Origin: Heterodera schachtii
Taxonomy: Eukaryota > Nematoda > Chromadorea > Rhabditida > Heteroderidae
Direction: 5' to 3'
DNA: 64,000 nucleotides
Assembly: GCA_023374025.1 (NCBI GenBank)
Contig: SIJG01000058.1
Location: 483,903 to 547,902, forward strand
How positions within the stretch are numbered: position 1 is the first letter of the stretch; every line of letters begins with the position of its first letter. A model generated the notes under the pieces. That model was not told the DNA's origin and ran no database searches. It saw nothing but the letters and a program-made list of their open reading frames with translations. The translations under genes were made by a program, and so were the position numbers. This document shows positions 31,683-43,522 of the stretch, one piece after another.

Positions 31683-32505
31683 ATAATTAATTAATTGATG
31701 CGATTTAAGAGCGAAATGATGTTGGCACTTTGCCATTTAAATATTGTCTAATTGTTTGTTTGTTTGTATTTGACTTTTTTCTTGCTCGCAAATTCGTCCA
31801 TTTCCGTTGTATTTTATGTGTATTTATTAATTAATTGTGAGTAATTGTTGATAAAACTGTAAAAAGCTAAGGGTGTTCGTTACTTTTCGAGTTTACCAAA
31901 AATATTTCAACGATTTGTACCGCCGGGGGGTAGGACAGGGACCGGACCAAAAAATTGACGCGTTAGAGAATGTAGCGAAAAAGTTGCCGTGATACGCAAA
32001 TTGCGGTCGGTCGTCTTCCACCCATGTCTTGGAATTTACGTGTTTAATTTTCGTTTTTTTAAAGCCTTTAAATTTTTTGGCTTTCAAAAATTGCTGTTGC
32101 TCAAAATCACAGCACCAGCTACCGATTTTGTTGTTAGTTTTTGTTTTGTTATGCTCGTAGAAGCCATCGTTGAGAAATAATGCGACGGAGAGAAAAAAGA
32201 ACAATTTTTTTGCTTTTTCTCCCACGAAAATGCCATTGTTTTATTTTAAAAACCCAATCTTTAGTGGTGTACTTTTATTTCGCTTTTCAGCCAAAAAGCG
32301 AAAGGCCCAAAAAAAGCGAAAGGCGAAACTTGCAACATCCCTGTTGGTACTTGTACAGTTTGGAAAAATTTTCTTTATTTTTTTAGATAAAAACGTGCTT
32401 CCAAAGGTTATTCGGGGTCGCTGATCATGAATATAACATCCATTTCGACCAGTTTCGAATGCCAGATCTGAACTCGAACAAATGTCTATAATGCATTTTT
32501 CACTT
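31683..32505. other. Intergenic repeats
   Basis: 31,690-31,860 is a type 1 3' flank. 32,070-32,340 is the inverted partner of the repeat at 11,990-12,260 (TTTTCTCCCACGAAAATGCC, CTTTTCAGCCAAAAAGCG). No gene seen. Confidence 0.5.
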
Positions 32506-32511
32506 AAATCC

Positions 32512-32996
32512 AGGGCTCGCATTCGTCCTTGGATGCCAAGGACGTCCTTGGAATTTGACTCTCTTCCTTGTAAATAAAAAATGTCCTTGGATGCCAAGGA
32601 CATCCTTGGAAATGAGCATTTTGAAAATTTTTAAAAAAATTCCAAGAAATTTGCTAAATTTGCTGTAATTTCAACAATATTTTAATTAAATTATGGCATT
32701 ATGTCAATAAAAATGTAATTTTTTTCTCTTTATAAAAAAAAAACGCGCCGCAAAAAAACCGTTTTTAAAGCAGAAAAAAAGTCGTAGCAAATGAGGAAAA
32801 TGATGAGTGAAAACAAAAAAATGTTGGAAAAAATACATTCCGGTGAAAAATACACGCCATTTGAATAAATATTAACCATTTTCATTTCATATAATAAAAA
32901 TTTTAAATGTCCTTGGATTTCATGAATTTCCCCCACTATGTCCTTGCAAATCGGCCTACCCGTCCTTGGAAGCCGACTTTGGACGATACGAGCCCT
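32512..32996. mobile_element. TIR element (AGGGCTCG) with CCTTGGATGCCAAGG repeats
   Basis: AGGGCTCG at 32,512 is answered by CGAGCCCT at about 32,996. The left arm holds palindromic GTCCTTGGATGCCAAGGAC units and the right arm CCTTGGAAGCC units. The T-rich middle has no ORF of interest. TSD not clear. Confidence 0.6.
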
Positions 32997-33072
32997 TGTT
33001 TCTCCTCCTCTTCCTCATTCCATTCTCTCATTATTTTCCCTCTATTTTCCGGTCATTTTGCTGCTGCTGTTA

Positions 33073-33712
33073 ATGCCTTCAGAAATTTTGTAGGTTTTTT
33101 ATTTCTTTTTTTCAGGCGTTTCGTATTTGTTTTGCTCAAATTTTGGTCAAAATTTGTGAGATTAAAATTTCAAAATCAATTTTGAAAGATTACCTTTTTG
33201 GAGGCTAAAATATTTTACTTCCTCGTCTTCGTCTTAACTTTTTGACCCTTTCATTCATTCATTTCCCCAATTCATTTTTCAGTTGTTGTGCCGTTTTTCT
33301 TCTATTGGTTGGTTGTGCCACCATTCTTTGGTTCTTTTTGGACAATGCTAAAAAACGACGACAACCTCACAAAAAAATGTAAAAAATTCAACAAAAATTT
33401 GGAAATTCATAAAAATTCTTAGTTTTTTTTCAGTTTTATCTGCGCCGATTGTTGGCTTTTGGTGTTCGATTTTCTTGCGCCTTCTCAGCTCGGCCTCGAA
33501 ATTGCACTGATCAATCGCCGCTTTGACTTTTACGTCGACGAACACTTCAAGACACGCAAATGGAAATTGAACAAACAATTGATAATCCAATGGGACATTG
33601 AAGAAAAAGGCGCGAAGAAAATGCAAATTGTCAAATCCGATGGAAATCCATTGCCAATCCCGCAAAATCCGTTGCCCATTAAAGTCATCGGATTCAAACA
33701 CATTCTGATCAA
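33073..33712 (+). pseudogene. Type 1 F-box-family 5' half (membrane and F-box exons only)
   Basis: 33073-33089 (MPSEI), 33283-33378 (CCAVFLLLVGCATILWFFLDNAKKRRQPHKK) and 33434-33712 (FICADCWLLVFDFLAPSQLGLEIALINRRFDFYVDEHFK...VIGFKHILIK) are all open and correctly spliced in phase. Instead of a middle exon, a second copy of the 5' module starts 40 bp later (33,754). Splicing past the donor at 33713 could only reach the exons of the next copy, so a readthrough transcript with two 5' modules is conceivable. Confidence 0.75.
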
Positions 33713-33753
33713 GTAAAAAAAAACGATTATTTGGGATTTTTCGTATAATTCAA

Positions 33754-34836
33754 ATGCCTTCAGAAATTTTGTAGGTTTTTTATTTCTTTTTTCAGGCGTT
33801 TCGTATTTGTTTTGCTCAAATTTTGGTCAAAATTTGTGAGATTAAAATTTCAAAATCAATTTTGAAAGATTAGCTTTTTGGAGGCTAAAATATTTTACTT
33901 CCTCGTCTTCGTCTTAACCTTTTGACCCTTTTCATTCATTCATTTTCCCAATTCATTTCTTTCAGTTTGTCTGCCGTGTCTCTTCTTCTGTTGGTCGTTT
34001 GTGCCACCATTCTTTGGTTCTTTTTTGGCCATGTCAAAAAACGACGACGCCCTCACAATAAAGAAATGTAAAAAATTATACAAAAAATTACATAAAATTA
34101 TTTATTTTTTCAGCTTTATCTGCAGCGATTGTTGGCTTTTGGTGTTCGATTTCCTTGCGCCTTCTCAGTTGGCTTCGAAATTGCACTGATCAACTGTCGC
34201 TTTGACCTCCGAGTGGATGAACATTTCAAGACACGCAAATGGAAATTAGGCAAAATGCGAATTTGCCACAAAATTGGAGAGAATGGCACCAAGCAAATGC
34301 AAATTGTCAATTCCGATGAAAATTCATTGCCAATTCTGCAAAATCCGTTGCCCAACAAAGTCATCGGATTCAGAAGCATTCATATCTTGTAAAAATGGGT
34401 TAATTTGGAATTTTTCGTATACATTTCTGCTTTTCAGCTACATCGACCACAATGTCATCGCATTTCTCCGCCGTTTTCGTCGTATTTTCGCCATTTGTGC
34501 AATCGATTTGTTCATTAGCACCAAAAATGTTCGCATTTTGGACTTTGTTTTGCTCAACATTTGGCCAATGTTTCGCGACTCCATCATTCGTCTGATGTTT
34601 TTGAACTCCATCGCTTTTCGCCGTTTGCGCCAATTGGCCCCGTCACTGCTCAGCAATTATCCATCACCTCGCAGCGTGTTGTTTGATGACGGCATTTTCC
34701 CTGAATTTCCGCCCGATGACAGTGCCAATGCGTCGGATGGCCAAGCGGTGGCCAAATGGTTGTTGACGCCAAGTCTGGATGGTATGCCAAAGTGGTTCAG
34801 ATGCACTGTTAACTCACCGGATCAATGGTCGTCAAG
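33754..34836 (+). pseudogene. Type 1 F-box-family copy, frameshifted and 3'-truncated
   Basis: 33754-33770, 33966-34067 (LSAVSLLLLVVCATILWFFFGHVKKRRRPHNKE), 34114-34388 and 34438 to about 34836. The F-box exon is one base short (275 against 276): the loss is in APSQ-LGL, where CAGTTGGCTTCG replaces CAACTTGGCCTCG. The middle exon is open to DQWSS, then runs into unrelated tandem repeats. It forms an end-to-end tandem pair with the truncated copy at 33,073; their 5' modules are near-identical over about 250 bp. Confidence 0.75.
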
Positions 34837-34945
34837 GGGTCAGGGCAGGTCATCCACGGGCAACTCATCCACAGTCAAGTCGTCCACAAGGCAACTCATC
34901 CACAAGGCATCTCATCCACAGTCAACACATCCACATTTTTCTCGG
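34837..34945. repeat. CATCCACA-rich tandem repeat at the broken end of an F-box copy
   Basis: About seven imperfect units of AACTCATCCACAGGC / CAAGTCGTCCACA directly abut the middle exon. They probably mark an inserted element whose other end I could not define. Confidence 0.6.
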
Positions 34946-35149
34946 AAAAAAATTAAAATTAAATGGGTGCAAATGCCGATGAAAAATAAAATAAAATTGA
35001 TAAAATGTTCGGTTCGAGTTGGTGATGGCGCATGGCTGTGCTGTTTTCAATTGTGACATGAGTCTATCATTAAACCCAATGGCTTTTTGCGGACCATTGA
35101 CGGTTCTACGCTTGGGCAAGTTAAAGAACTTTGGTCCATACATGAAAAA

Positions 35150-35745
35150 GGGGGGGGTCGACCCCCCCCCCCCCCCCCCCCCCCTCCTTCGCCCGCAAAG
35201 TGCCTAAAATGGGGGACCCCTTCGCATCGAGGGGGGGCCGGTGTAAAAGAGGTGGGGAGGAAGGGGGGGGGGTCGCCGGCGAAGGGGGGAGAGGTCGAAG
35301 CGAAGGGGAAAAGAGGAAAATTTCTAAAAAAATTGGCTATTTTCTTAACAAAATTCTTTAGAATTTTTCAATTTTTCCCGGCGGCGCCTACCGGCACCGC
35401 CGGCCCCCCAAAAACCCTATTTTTTCTTAAAAAATTAGCCCAAAATCTCAAAATTTGGTCATTTTTTAGGCAAAATCTGCTAATAAATAGCATTAAAATT
35501 ACAAAAAAATTTTCGGCGGCGCCTATCGGCGCCGCCGAACCCCCCCCCGTCCCCAAAAAGTTTTTTCAAAACCGCGCCGCAAAAAAAAACGTTTTTTTAT
35601 AAACAAAAAAAGTCGTCCACCTGCTAAAAAATCGCAAAATTCGGCAATTTTTGGTGAAAATCTGTTAACAAATTGCACTCAAATTTTCAAAATTTTTCCC
35701 CGGCGGCGCCTACCGGCACCGCCGGCCTTCTTCTCCTCCGCCTCA
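35150..35745. repeat. Cluster of GGCGGCGCC-TATC-GGCGCCGCC hairpin modules
   Basis: Long C runs (about 35,160-35,184) are followed by three GC-rich palindromes at about 35,382, 35,515 and 35,700, each framed by AAAATTTTTC and GGCAAAATCTGTTAACAAATT-like AT-rich sequence. The same module recurs in at least seven other places in the window. Confidence 0.7.
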
Positions 35746-35794
35746 TTCTATTCTCTCATTCATTCGTCGATTTCTGTTAATTTTGTTGCTGCAA

Positions 35795-37389
35795 ATGTCT
35801 TCAGAAATGATGTGCGTTTATTGTTTCTTTTTTTTGATTTTCTCCATTTCTTTTGATCATTTTTTGACCGGTGGAATTGGGAGATAAAAATTTAAAAACT
35901 ATTTTGAAACTTTAGCTTAATTGGTTTAAAAAAAAAAAAGATTTTAAAAAAGCTAAAACTTCAATTTTCTCACTTTGATCCTTTGCCCTTCCCTTTCCAT
36001 TCAATTCATTCATTTTTCCAACTCATTTTCAGTTGGTCTGTCGTGTTTCTTCTGTTGGTTGGCTGTGCCACCATTCTTTGGTTCTTTTTGTACAATGCCA
36101 AAAAAAGACGACGCCCTCACAAAAAAGAAATGTAAAAAAATTTGGAAAATCAAAAATTTCATAAATTCTTCATTTTTTCAGCTTTATCTGCGGTGACTGT
36201 TGGCTTTTGGTGTTCGATTTTCTTGCGTCTTCCCAACTTGGCCTTGGAATTGCACTGATTAGCCGTCGCTTTGACTTTTACGTGGATGAACACTTCAAAA
36301 CACGCAAATGGAAATTGGGCGAAGTGCGAATTTGCTTCAAAATTGGAGAGAATGGCACCAAGCAAATGCAAATTGCCAATTTCGATGAAAATCCATTGCC
36401 AATCCCGGAAAATCCCTTGCCCAACAAAGTCATCGGATTCCGAGGCATTAAAATCGCGTAAGAAACCGATTATCCAGATTGTTTTGATTTATGACACTGA
36501 CTAACACATTTTCAGAATACATCGATCAAAATGTCATCACATTTCTCCGCCGTTTTCACCGTCATATTTTGGCCATTTGTACAATCGAATTGTTCATTTT
36601 CACTGAAAAGGTTCTCATTTTGGATTGGCCCCGTCATTTCTCAGCGATTGTCCATCAATTCGCTATGTCTTTTCTCGTGCTTTATTACCCGATGGGATTG
36701 CTGACGATGGGCCAAATGCAACTTCTCGCCAGGCATTGTCCAAATGGCTGCACACTCCGAGCAAAAATGGTCAACCGAAGCGATTGTTTTGCAAAAATTG
36801 TTACAAAGAAGAAAAATTCAACTGGGTCAACAATTTCAAGGAGGTGAGTGTGTGTGGTCATATTCTGATATAATTGGGTATTACTAAGATGATACACCTC
36901 TATTTTTCGAAAAATTTTCACTTTTATTTGTCAATTACTTCAAAGGGGTGGCCGCCCCACTTTTTCATTAAACGACAGACTGATGATTGATTATCATTGA
37001 TCTATGATTCCTTTTGTTTTGTTTAGACATTTATCCGTGCCACCGCTTCTGTCAGCTACAAAATTCGTTTTAAAGATTTAATGCCCATAACACCAATTGA
37101 GCCATTTGAATTTGTGAATGAGCGGACCAATGAAAAGCTGACATTGGAGAAGGCTGGATGGATTTATTGGCAGTTGAAGCGATGCCAAATTGGGACGCCG
37201 ACGGAGGTTCAATCGGACGATGACGAAAATTGGGACGACAATTTGAACAATGTCAAATGTGATTTTTGGGGTGGCACTCATTGCATTGGGTGAGCAGCAG
37301 AAGCAACGGAATTTGGTTTTGTATTTTTTTATTTTAGGCCATCGTCGCCACCAACGGAAGAAGAAGCGGATCAAAGCAACGGAAATTAA
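35795..37389 (+). pseudogene. Chimeric F-box-family copy: type 1 front, type 2 back
   Basis: Type 1 exons 35795-35811 (MSSEM), 36033-36131 (WSVVFLLLVGCATILWFFLYNAKKRRRPHKKE) and 36182-36457 (F-box, open) are followed by a hybrid middle exon 36516-36843. The hybrid starts YIDQNVITFLRRFHRHI (type 1), loses about 100 nt by deletion after VLILD, resumes as LAPSFLSDCPSIRYVFS (type 1) and passes at about 36,685 into LLPDGIADDGPNATSRQALSKWLHTPSKNGQPKRL (type 2). The C-terminal exon 37027-37289 and tail 37338-37389 (PSSPPTEEEADQSNGN) are type 2. The deletion breaks the frame, and the middle exon starts with two bases before TAC instead of one, so the current allele is probably not translated to the end. 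Confidence 0.75.
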
Positions 37390-37532
37390 TTATATTTGAG
37401 AAATGGTCGACGATCTCACCAATCGGAATTTTTGATTTGATGCTCTCATTTTCTCTCAGAAATGTTTTAAAAAATGAATAAAAGCGCATCGATGTAAAGG
37501 CAACAGACATTCAAATGGTTGGAGAGGGAGAC

Positions 37533-38637
37533 CAATGCGTAATCCGTTTCGTCTGATCGTTTTGAATACCATCGCTTTTCGCCGTTTACGTAAATTGGCC
37601 CCGTCAATTCTCAACGATTGTCCATCACTTCGCGGTGTCTCTTTCGATGACGTCATTCTGCCCGCTTTTCCGCCTGATGAAAGCGCCAATGCGTCGGATG
37701 GCCAAGCGGTGGCAAAATGGTTGTTCACGCGTCGTCCGGATGGTGTGCCGAAGGTGCTCGAATGCTTTATTAATTCACCGGATCAATAGTCGTCAACGAT
37801 GGAACAGTTCAAAGCGGTGATTATCCCTATTTAATTAGTTTTTCTATGATTTTTGGTCCCATTTTTAGGCATTTTCCAATGCTTCTTCTCCGGTTACTTT
37901 TCCATTTGTTTTCACTTTCCGCCGTCTTCTCCGCTTGACTCCGTTGTGCTATTTGATCGGATCAACCAAGTTACGGGGGAGAAATTGATGCTTCGTCAAT
38001 CTGAAAATGACTTTTGTTTCATCCATTATCCAATTGGATGGAATGGAAGAAATTGGGAAATTATGACGGATAAATTCCATGCTCGGACGAACCCAATTAA
38101 CATTTGGATCGAAGATGGCAGATACGACGACGGGTGAACAATTTAAAATGCTTAATCATTTTATGAGTCTAATCAACAATTGCTTTGACTATGTGCTTCT
38201 ATGTGCTTTCAATTCGTTTCCAAAAATACGATTTTTTGGAATGGATAGAATTGTGGGCTCTATTATGGTTCCGAATACCGGACCCGAACTCGAATTTTCT
38301 GTGAATTTAAACAAAGTTTGAACTAAAAATGTGAAAATCAGAAATTGAGATTTCGACTTTTTGTTCGGGTCAGGGATTCGGAATTAGTCGAAATGGATGC
38401 CCGATTTGTGGTGATCCACGACCTCGAAAACATATTTTCATGGCTTTAAAAAAATTTACGAAAAATTTATGGGGGACAAATCATAAAAGAGTCGAATTAT
38501 GGTACAAAAAATCAAGGAATAGTTATTTGATTTGACTCATAAAATGCCATTGACTCATAATTTGCAATGGAATATCATCGTTTTTCAGTCTTCTCGACGC
38601 CGCTTCTCCTGGACCGAGTGGACAGCAGCAGAAATGA
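37533..38637 (+). pseudogene. Type 1 F-box-family copy, 5'-truncated, nonsense and frameshift
   Basis: Starts within the middle exon (NPFRLIVLNTIAFRRLRKLAPSILNDCPSL...), has TAG for Trp in DQ-stop-SSTMEQ at about 37,788, and uses the usual donor at 37817. The C-terminal exon 37869-38133 shifts frame between SSPVTF and SSPLDSVVLFDRINQV. The tail exon 38589-38637 encodes LLDAASPGPSGQQQK. The last intron holds a GGCTCTATTATGG element (about 38,252-38,510). Confidence 0.75.
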
Positions 38638-39752
38638 ATTAATTAATCAATTAATTGATGCGATTATGATGAGCGAAATGATATGTTGGCACTTTTGCCA
38701 TTTAATTTGTCTAATAATTGTTTGTCTGTTTGTATTTGACCTTTGCTTGCTCGCAAATGCGTCCATTTCCATTGTATTTTATGTGTATATATATATATAT
38801 GTATATGAAATTCAATTGTGAGTAATAATCGTTGATAAAATGGCTAATAATAAAAACGGTAAAAGCTTGGCATATTCGCAGCCCAACCAATAAATGCCAT
38901 GGCACAACAATTTTCGGCTGGCCTTAGGCTGTCAATTTTTTAGTCACACACAAATTGATATTATTAATGACAATTTCCAGTTCGTCAAGGAAATGTTCAA
39001 CAATTATATCCGCTGGAGCAGAGAATGATCAATAGGAATGCTTAACGGAAACTTCCTGAGAATCGCGACTTACCCCCGAATCCGAAAATCCCGAGACTGA
39101 TACGCCAAGAACAGAGGATATGAAGTGCCTGATCTCCATTTTTTTTCTGTCGATCCGATGTTTTTTTGTTCGTTTATGGCATTTGACGGCATATAAAATT
39201 TTCTGTTTCAAATGTTGCTCGGTCTAATTTAAATTGAAGCCAAATTTCTCAACAGCTTAGCGTCTCACTGGAGGGGTTTGGGCAATTCTAAATATCCTTG
39301 AATTTAAGATGTCCTTGAAAAAGAGCATTAGAAAAAATCATTCAAAATTTTACATTTTTTTCACTGCAAAAAAATGATCAGCGGAAACAAAAAATATTGG
39401 AAAAAATCATTTAGGATAAAAAAGCCAAAGCATTTGAATAACATTTATTATTCAAATATCGATATTTTTAAAAATCTCCGATTAAGTCCGGAGATTCCAG
39501 TTGACTAACTCAACTGACAAATCTTAGAGCAAATTTTGACAAAAATTTAAAATTTATTCTTAAAAAATTGTAAGCCAATTAGTTTCAATAAATCACAAAA
39601 TTTATCCTAAAGACATACATAAAACAAATATATATAAATGATCATTTCATCATGAAAAGAGAATATAATTTTTATGTGCACTCGTCAATAATTCCATAAT
39701 TCAAATTGGTCGATCACTTCTCAGCAAATCATTCGTTCACTTCTGCTGCTGA
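38638..39752. other. Intergenic; convergent 3' flanks
   Basis: 38,640-38,840 is the type 1 3' flank with an (AT)n tract at 38,788-38,800. The rest is AT-rich with only chance ORFs; no gene or clear element. Confidence 0.45.
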
Positions 39753-41085
39753 TCAGTGATCACTTGGGCCGGTCATTGCGTCAAGAAGCCTAAAAATAGA
39801 AACGCAATTAATTTTGAATTTTTGAAAAAGCATTTGCTGACCCGTCCCCGATTGCGTCCTCATTGATAATTTGGATGCTAATTACATTCCGCGGTTCATG
39901 AATTCGCAAAACAATCGCTTCCTCTTCCCAATTTGTCCATTTGCTCGCGTCTCGCACAATTGGACAACGGACCATCAGAAAATTTTGGACGTCAATTCTT
40001 TTCAATTCCAATTGTTCACGGGTCAATTCGTTGGTCAAATCAAAGGCCACAACGGTGTCAGCAAAAGGCAAAGGAATCCAAATGTGAACAATGAAATTGA
40101 CGGGAGAAGGAGCATAGGAAAATACCTAAAATGAGGAAAAGCGAAAAATGATTTGTCAATGTACACCAAAAGCGGTAAAAGTGCCAAATAAATCAAGTAT
40201 TAGTAAGTAAGCACCGCTTTTAAGGTTTCAAGTTTCGACGCCAACACCCAACCATCCATCTGCAAAACGCATTTCAACACTTTTGGCACATTGTCCGGAC
40301 GGGGAGTGAACAGCCATTTGATCAACGCTTGTTCATCCGACGCCATGGCACTGTCATCGGCCGGAAATTGGTTGAAGGTGAAGAGATTGGTGGGATATAA
40401 ATAGACAACGCGTAACAATGGAAGATCGTTGAGAATTGATGGGACCAATTGACGCAAACGGCGGAAAAATGGGGCGCACAATCCCATGACATGAATGTTT
40501 TTCCCGAACAGTGGCCAAATGGTGCGCAAAATGAACTCCGCACTGCGATCCTCCCACATATTGATGTGCAAAATAATTGGACGGGAAGCGAAGAGTTGGC
40601 GAAAACGGTGGAGAAAAGTGATGGCATTGCGGTCGATGAAACTCAAAATGGGAAAATTGTACTAAAAATTTTTACATAATCGCCAATTTTACGAGATTTC
40701 GATGTATTCGAATCCGATGACTTGGCGTGGCAATTGAATTTCCGCGATTGGCATTGGTTTTAAATCGTCATTGATAATCTCCGCATTAAAAAATTCCATT
40801 TCCTTGTTGCCATTCTCTCCAATTTTGCTTCGAATTCCAATAAATTTCAATGCCCATTTGCGCGTTTTGAGGTGTTTGTCCACTCGGCGGTCAAAACGGT
40901 GGCTGATCAGTGCAATGCCAAGGCCAAGCTGAACGGGCGGAAGCAAATCGAAAACTTTGAGCCAACTGTCGTCGGAGATGAAGCTGAAAACGGAAAAGCA
41001 AAATGATTAGCATAGAAAAAAATGTTTTAAATTATTACATCGCTTTTTCCATTTGCTTCTCCACTTCTTTCGGATTGTCAGACAT
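39753..41085 (-). CDS. Divergent (type 0) F-box-family protein without membrane segment, intact
   Basis: Five exons on the minus strand: 41039-41085, 40693-40983, 40215-40641, 39842-40125, 39753-39789. They total 1,086 nt (361 aa), all open. The N-terminus MSDNPKEVEKQMEKA is hydrophilic and replaces the membrane exon. F-box exon: FISDDSWLKVFDLLPPVQLGLGIALISHRFDRRVDKHLKTRKWAL. The middle exon includes WPLFGKNIHVMGLCAPFFRRLRQLVPSILNDLPLL and DDSAMASDEQALIKWLFTPRPDNVPKVLKCV. The C-terminal exon has FDLTNELTREQLELK..FLMVRCPI; the tail is LLDAMTGPSDH. It closely fits the cyst-nematode F-box proteins I recall, more than its neighbours do, and is diverged from all of them, so it may be the older member. 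A cytosolic or nuclear substrate adaptor of an SCF ligase is the family-based guess. Confidence 0.8.
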
Positions 41086-42268
41086 TTTCTTGAATTGGTA
41101 ACAAAATTTAAAAAATAATAGGCGAACTGAAAAAAGGGATTCTATTTCACTTTAAGGGTCCAATCCAATCGACTTTTCTGAGTCCAATCTTCAGTTTTTT
41201 GTTCACAATTTTAAAATTACAACGAGAAAACATGGAGAATCAAGAATGTCGGTAATTGAATAGACTAAAAATGAGAAAAAGGGAAAATTGAAAATACGAA
41301 CAACGTACAGAATTCATTGTTGAAGGTATTGTCAGGAAGAAAAAGTCGAAGAAAGAGACGAAAAGAAATGACAAATGAAAAGTGGCGGAGCAGCAATCAC
41401 TTTTATATTCATTTATTGACTTTACTGTTTTTTCATTTTAGCTAGGTATACGGTTTACATTTTCCAATTTTTTTCGAAAATAAAAGCCCTCCCTCCTCAC
41501 CCATTTTCTTTCATTCATCACTGTTCACTAGAGACCGGATTTTGAGGCATATGCCTTTTTTTGCTAACTTGCTACGGCCTAATATGCACGAAAAACGAGT
41601 TTTTAACTTGGTTTGAAGCTTCTAGCTTGAACTTTTTGGTGCCTTTTTTGCCTTTTGGTGCCTTTTTTCATGGCTTTTTCAGGATTTTGGAAAAAAATGG
41701 AAAATTTTTAAAAGCAAAAAAAAAGGTCTCTTGGTAAATTTTTGCTAGAAAACCTTTTTTATTTTTTCGTGCCTTTTTTGCCATTTTTGTAATTTTTTAT
41801 GCTTAGAAAAATGTAGAACAATTATCGGTTTTCCGGTCAGTTCGTCCCATGAATGACCATCCTCAGTTTCTTATGCCATAACTTTTTTCTTACTTGGTCA
41901 ATACCTCAATTCTTGGTATCAGACGAAAGCTTAAAGCATCGGGATTTTATAAATGCATGAAAAGGGCAATACTGGCATTAAAAAAGAAATTATAATGTTA
42001 AATTACAAATGAAATTTTCCAAAAATTTTCTCACATTTTCCTCAAATGACTATTCAAACAAATGAGGCGATGGTGGTTGGCGGCGGATGAAAGTTTTTTC
42101 TTTTTTTTCTGACGAGCCGTGCGATTCAAATAATTTACATAATTTTGATCAAAATAGAAGCTTTAGCAGAACCCCGCCCCCCCCCCCCCCAGCCGAAAAT
42201 CTGGGACTGTCTCTGGGGGGGGGGGGGGTGTGACATAACAGAAAGGTACCACCTGCCTAACTTTGAAC
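41086..42268. other. Intergenic; transposon fragments
   Basis: ACTAGAGACCGG at 41,527 is a lone left end of the hAT-like family seen at 14,845. 41,640-41,770 repeats GTGCCTTTTTTGCC units. 41,880-41,935 holds the core variant TTGGTATCAGACGAAAGCTT. 42,175-42,230 has poly-C and poly-G runs. No gene seen. Confidence 0.5.
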
Positions 42269-42746
42269 CAGGGACGGTCCCAGGGGGGGGGGGGGGGGGT
42301 ACGCGGGGTACGTACCCCCCCCCCCCCAAGGCCCCTCCGCACCCGAAATTTTTAAGGAAAAAATAGTACTTTTGCTGAAAATTTTAGATTTTCCTTGGTG
42401 GTGCCCCCCCCCCCCCCCCAGACCTAGCCTCTCACCCAAATTTTCCAAAAAATTTCACTAAATTTTCAAAAAATGGACATTTTTTGACGAAAATTTCCTA
42501 AAAATGGCTCAAAATCGCAAAATTCATCACTTTTTTGGACAAAATTCGTTAACAAATTGCATAAAAAATGCAAAAATTTTCCCGGCGGCGCCTATCGGCA
42601 CCGCCGGACCCCCTTTTCCCAAAAAAGTTTTTGGAAAAACCGCCGCAAAAAAAAAGTGGAGTGAAAAGCAAAAAAAAAAAAAAAGGTCGTCGCCCGGGGG
42701 CGAGTACCCCCCCCCCCCCCAACCCGAAATCCTGGGACCGTCCCTG
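42269..42746. mobile_element. hAT-like element (CAGGGACGGTCCCAGG) with poly-G/poly-C arms
   Basis: Left CAGGGACGGTCCCAGG and right CCTGGGACCGTCCCTG are perfect inverted ends inside an exact 8-bp TSD CTTTGAAC (42261-42268, 42747-42754). The arms contain runs of 10-17 G or C. A hairpin module GGCGGCGCCTATCGGCACCG is at 42,586. Confidence 0.85.
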
Positions 42747-42889
42747 CTTTGAACTACCGAAAATAAGCATGAATCTTTTCAAGTTTACAGTAGAGAATAG
42801 TGAAAAAACAATCAAAATTTGACAAAGTACATATGAGGAGCTGCTGCAGCTGGTGGTGCTCAACCAGTGCAGCTGACCCAACACAAATA

Positions 42890-43105
42890 AATATTGACAT
42901 TGTTCAAATTCGTTGCCGATGAGTTTGGGGCGGCCTCCCACTGAATGAATGATCGCCGTCTCCCCAATTTGTCATCGCTTCATCACCCACTGACGAACGT
43001 GTCCATAATCGAGTCCTTTCCACAGTGTCAGCCTTTCTTGGGTTCGTCCGTTCACCAATTTAAATGGCTCAACAATACTCATTTGGCTAGCCAATGGAAG
43101 TTTAA
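42890..43105 (-). pseudogene. Solo C-terminal exon of a type 2 F-box-family gene
   Basis: The minus strand reads EPFKLVNGRTQERLTLWKGLDYGHVRQWVMKR, then TGA where the family has Cys (KRCQIGE), and decayed QIGETA...NEFEQCQY sequence. No other exon is nearby. Confidence 0.65.
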
Positions 43106-43522
43106 GCCGAACATTGTTTTTGCAGCTACCTTCAAATCGGGACAAATCTGATAAATCAGGACATTTTCATTTTATCAGATTTGGACCCTACAAATACAGA
43201 TGGAAGCCCTGCTTAAATCCCCAGCCCAAACATTAGTTGAGCAAAATGTTGGCTTAATTAAAATTACCCAGTCTTTCTATTATTTGTATTAAGATTATTT
43301 TCCGGATTTAACCGTTCTAAAAGGTTAGCAGTCCCCATTTTGTGCATTTTTAACCTAACCGGGCCAAAAACAATTCAATAGGCCTAAACTTTTCAATTGA
43401 TATTAAAAGTACATATGTTGTCTTCGGACGAAAGAAAATAAGCAAATCAAATGAGAGCATCAAATCAAATTCCAATTATGTGAAATCGGCCATTTCTCAA
43501 ATATAATTAATTTTCGTTGCTT

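Noticed and set aside
42145..42450. Pro/Gly-rich ORFs on both strands
   Set aside because: Products of poly-G/poly-C arms of the hAT-like element.
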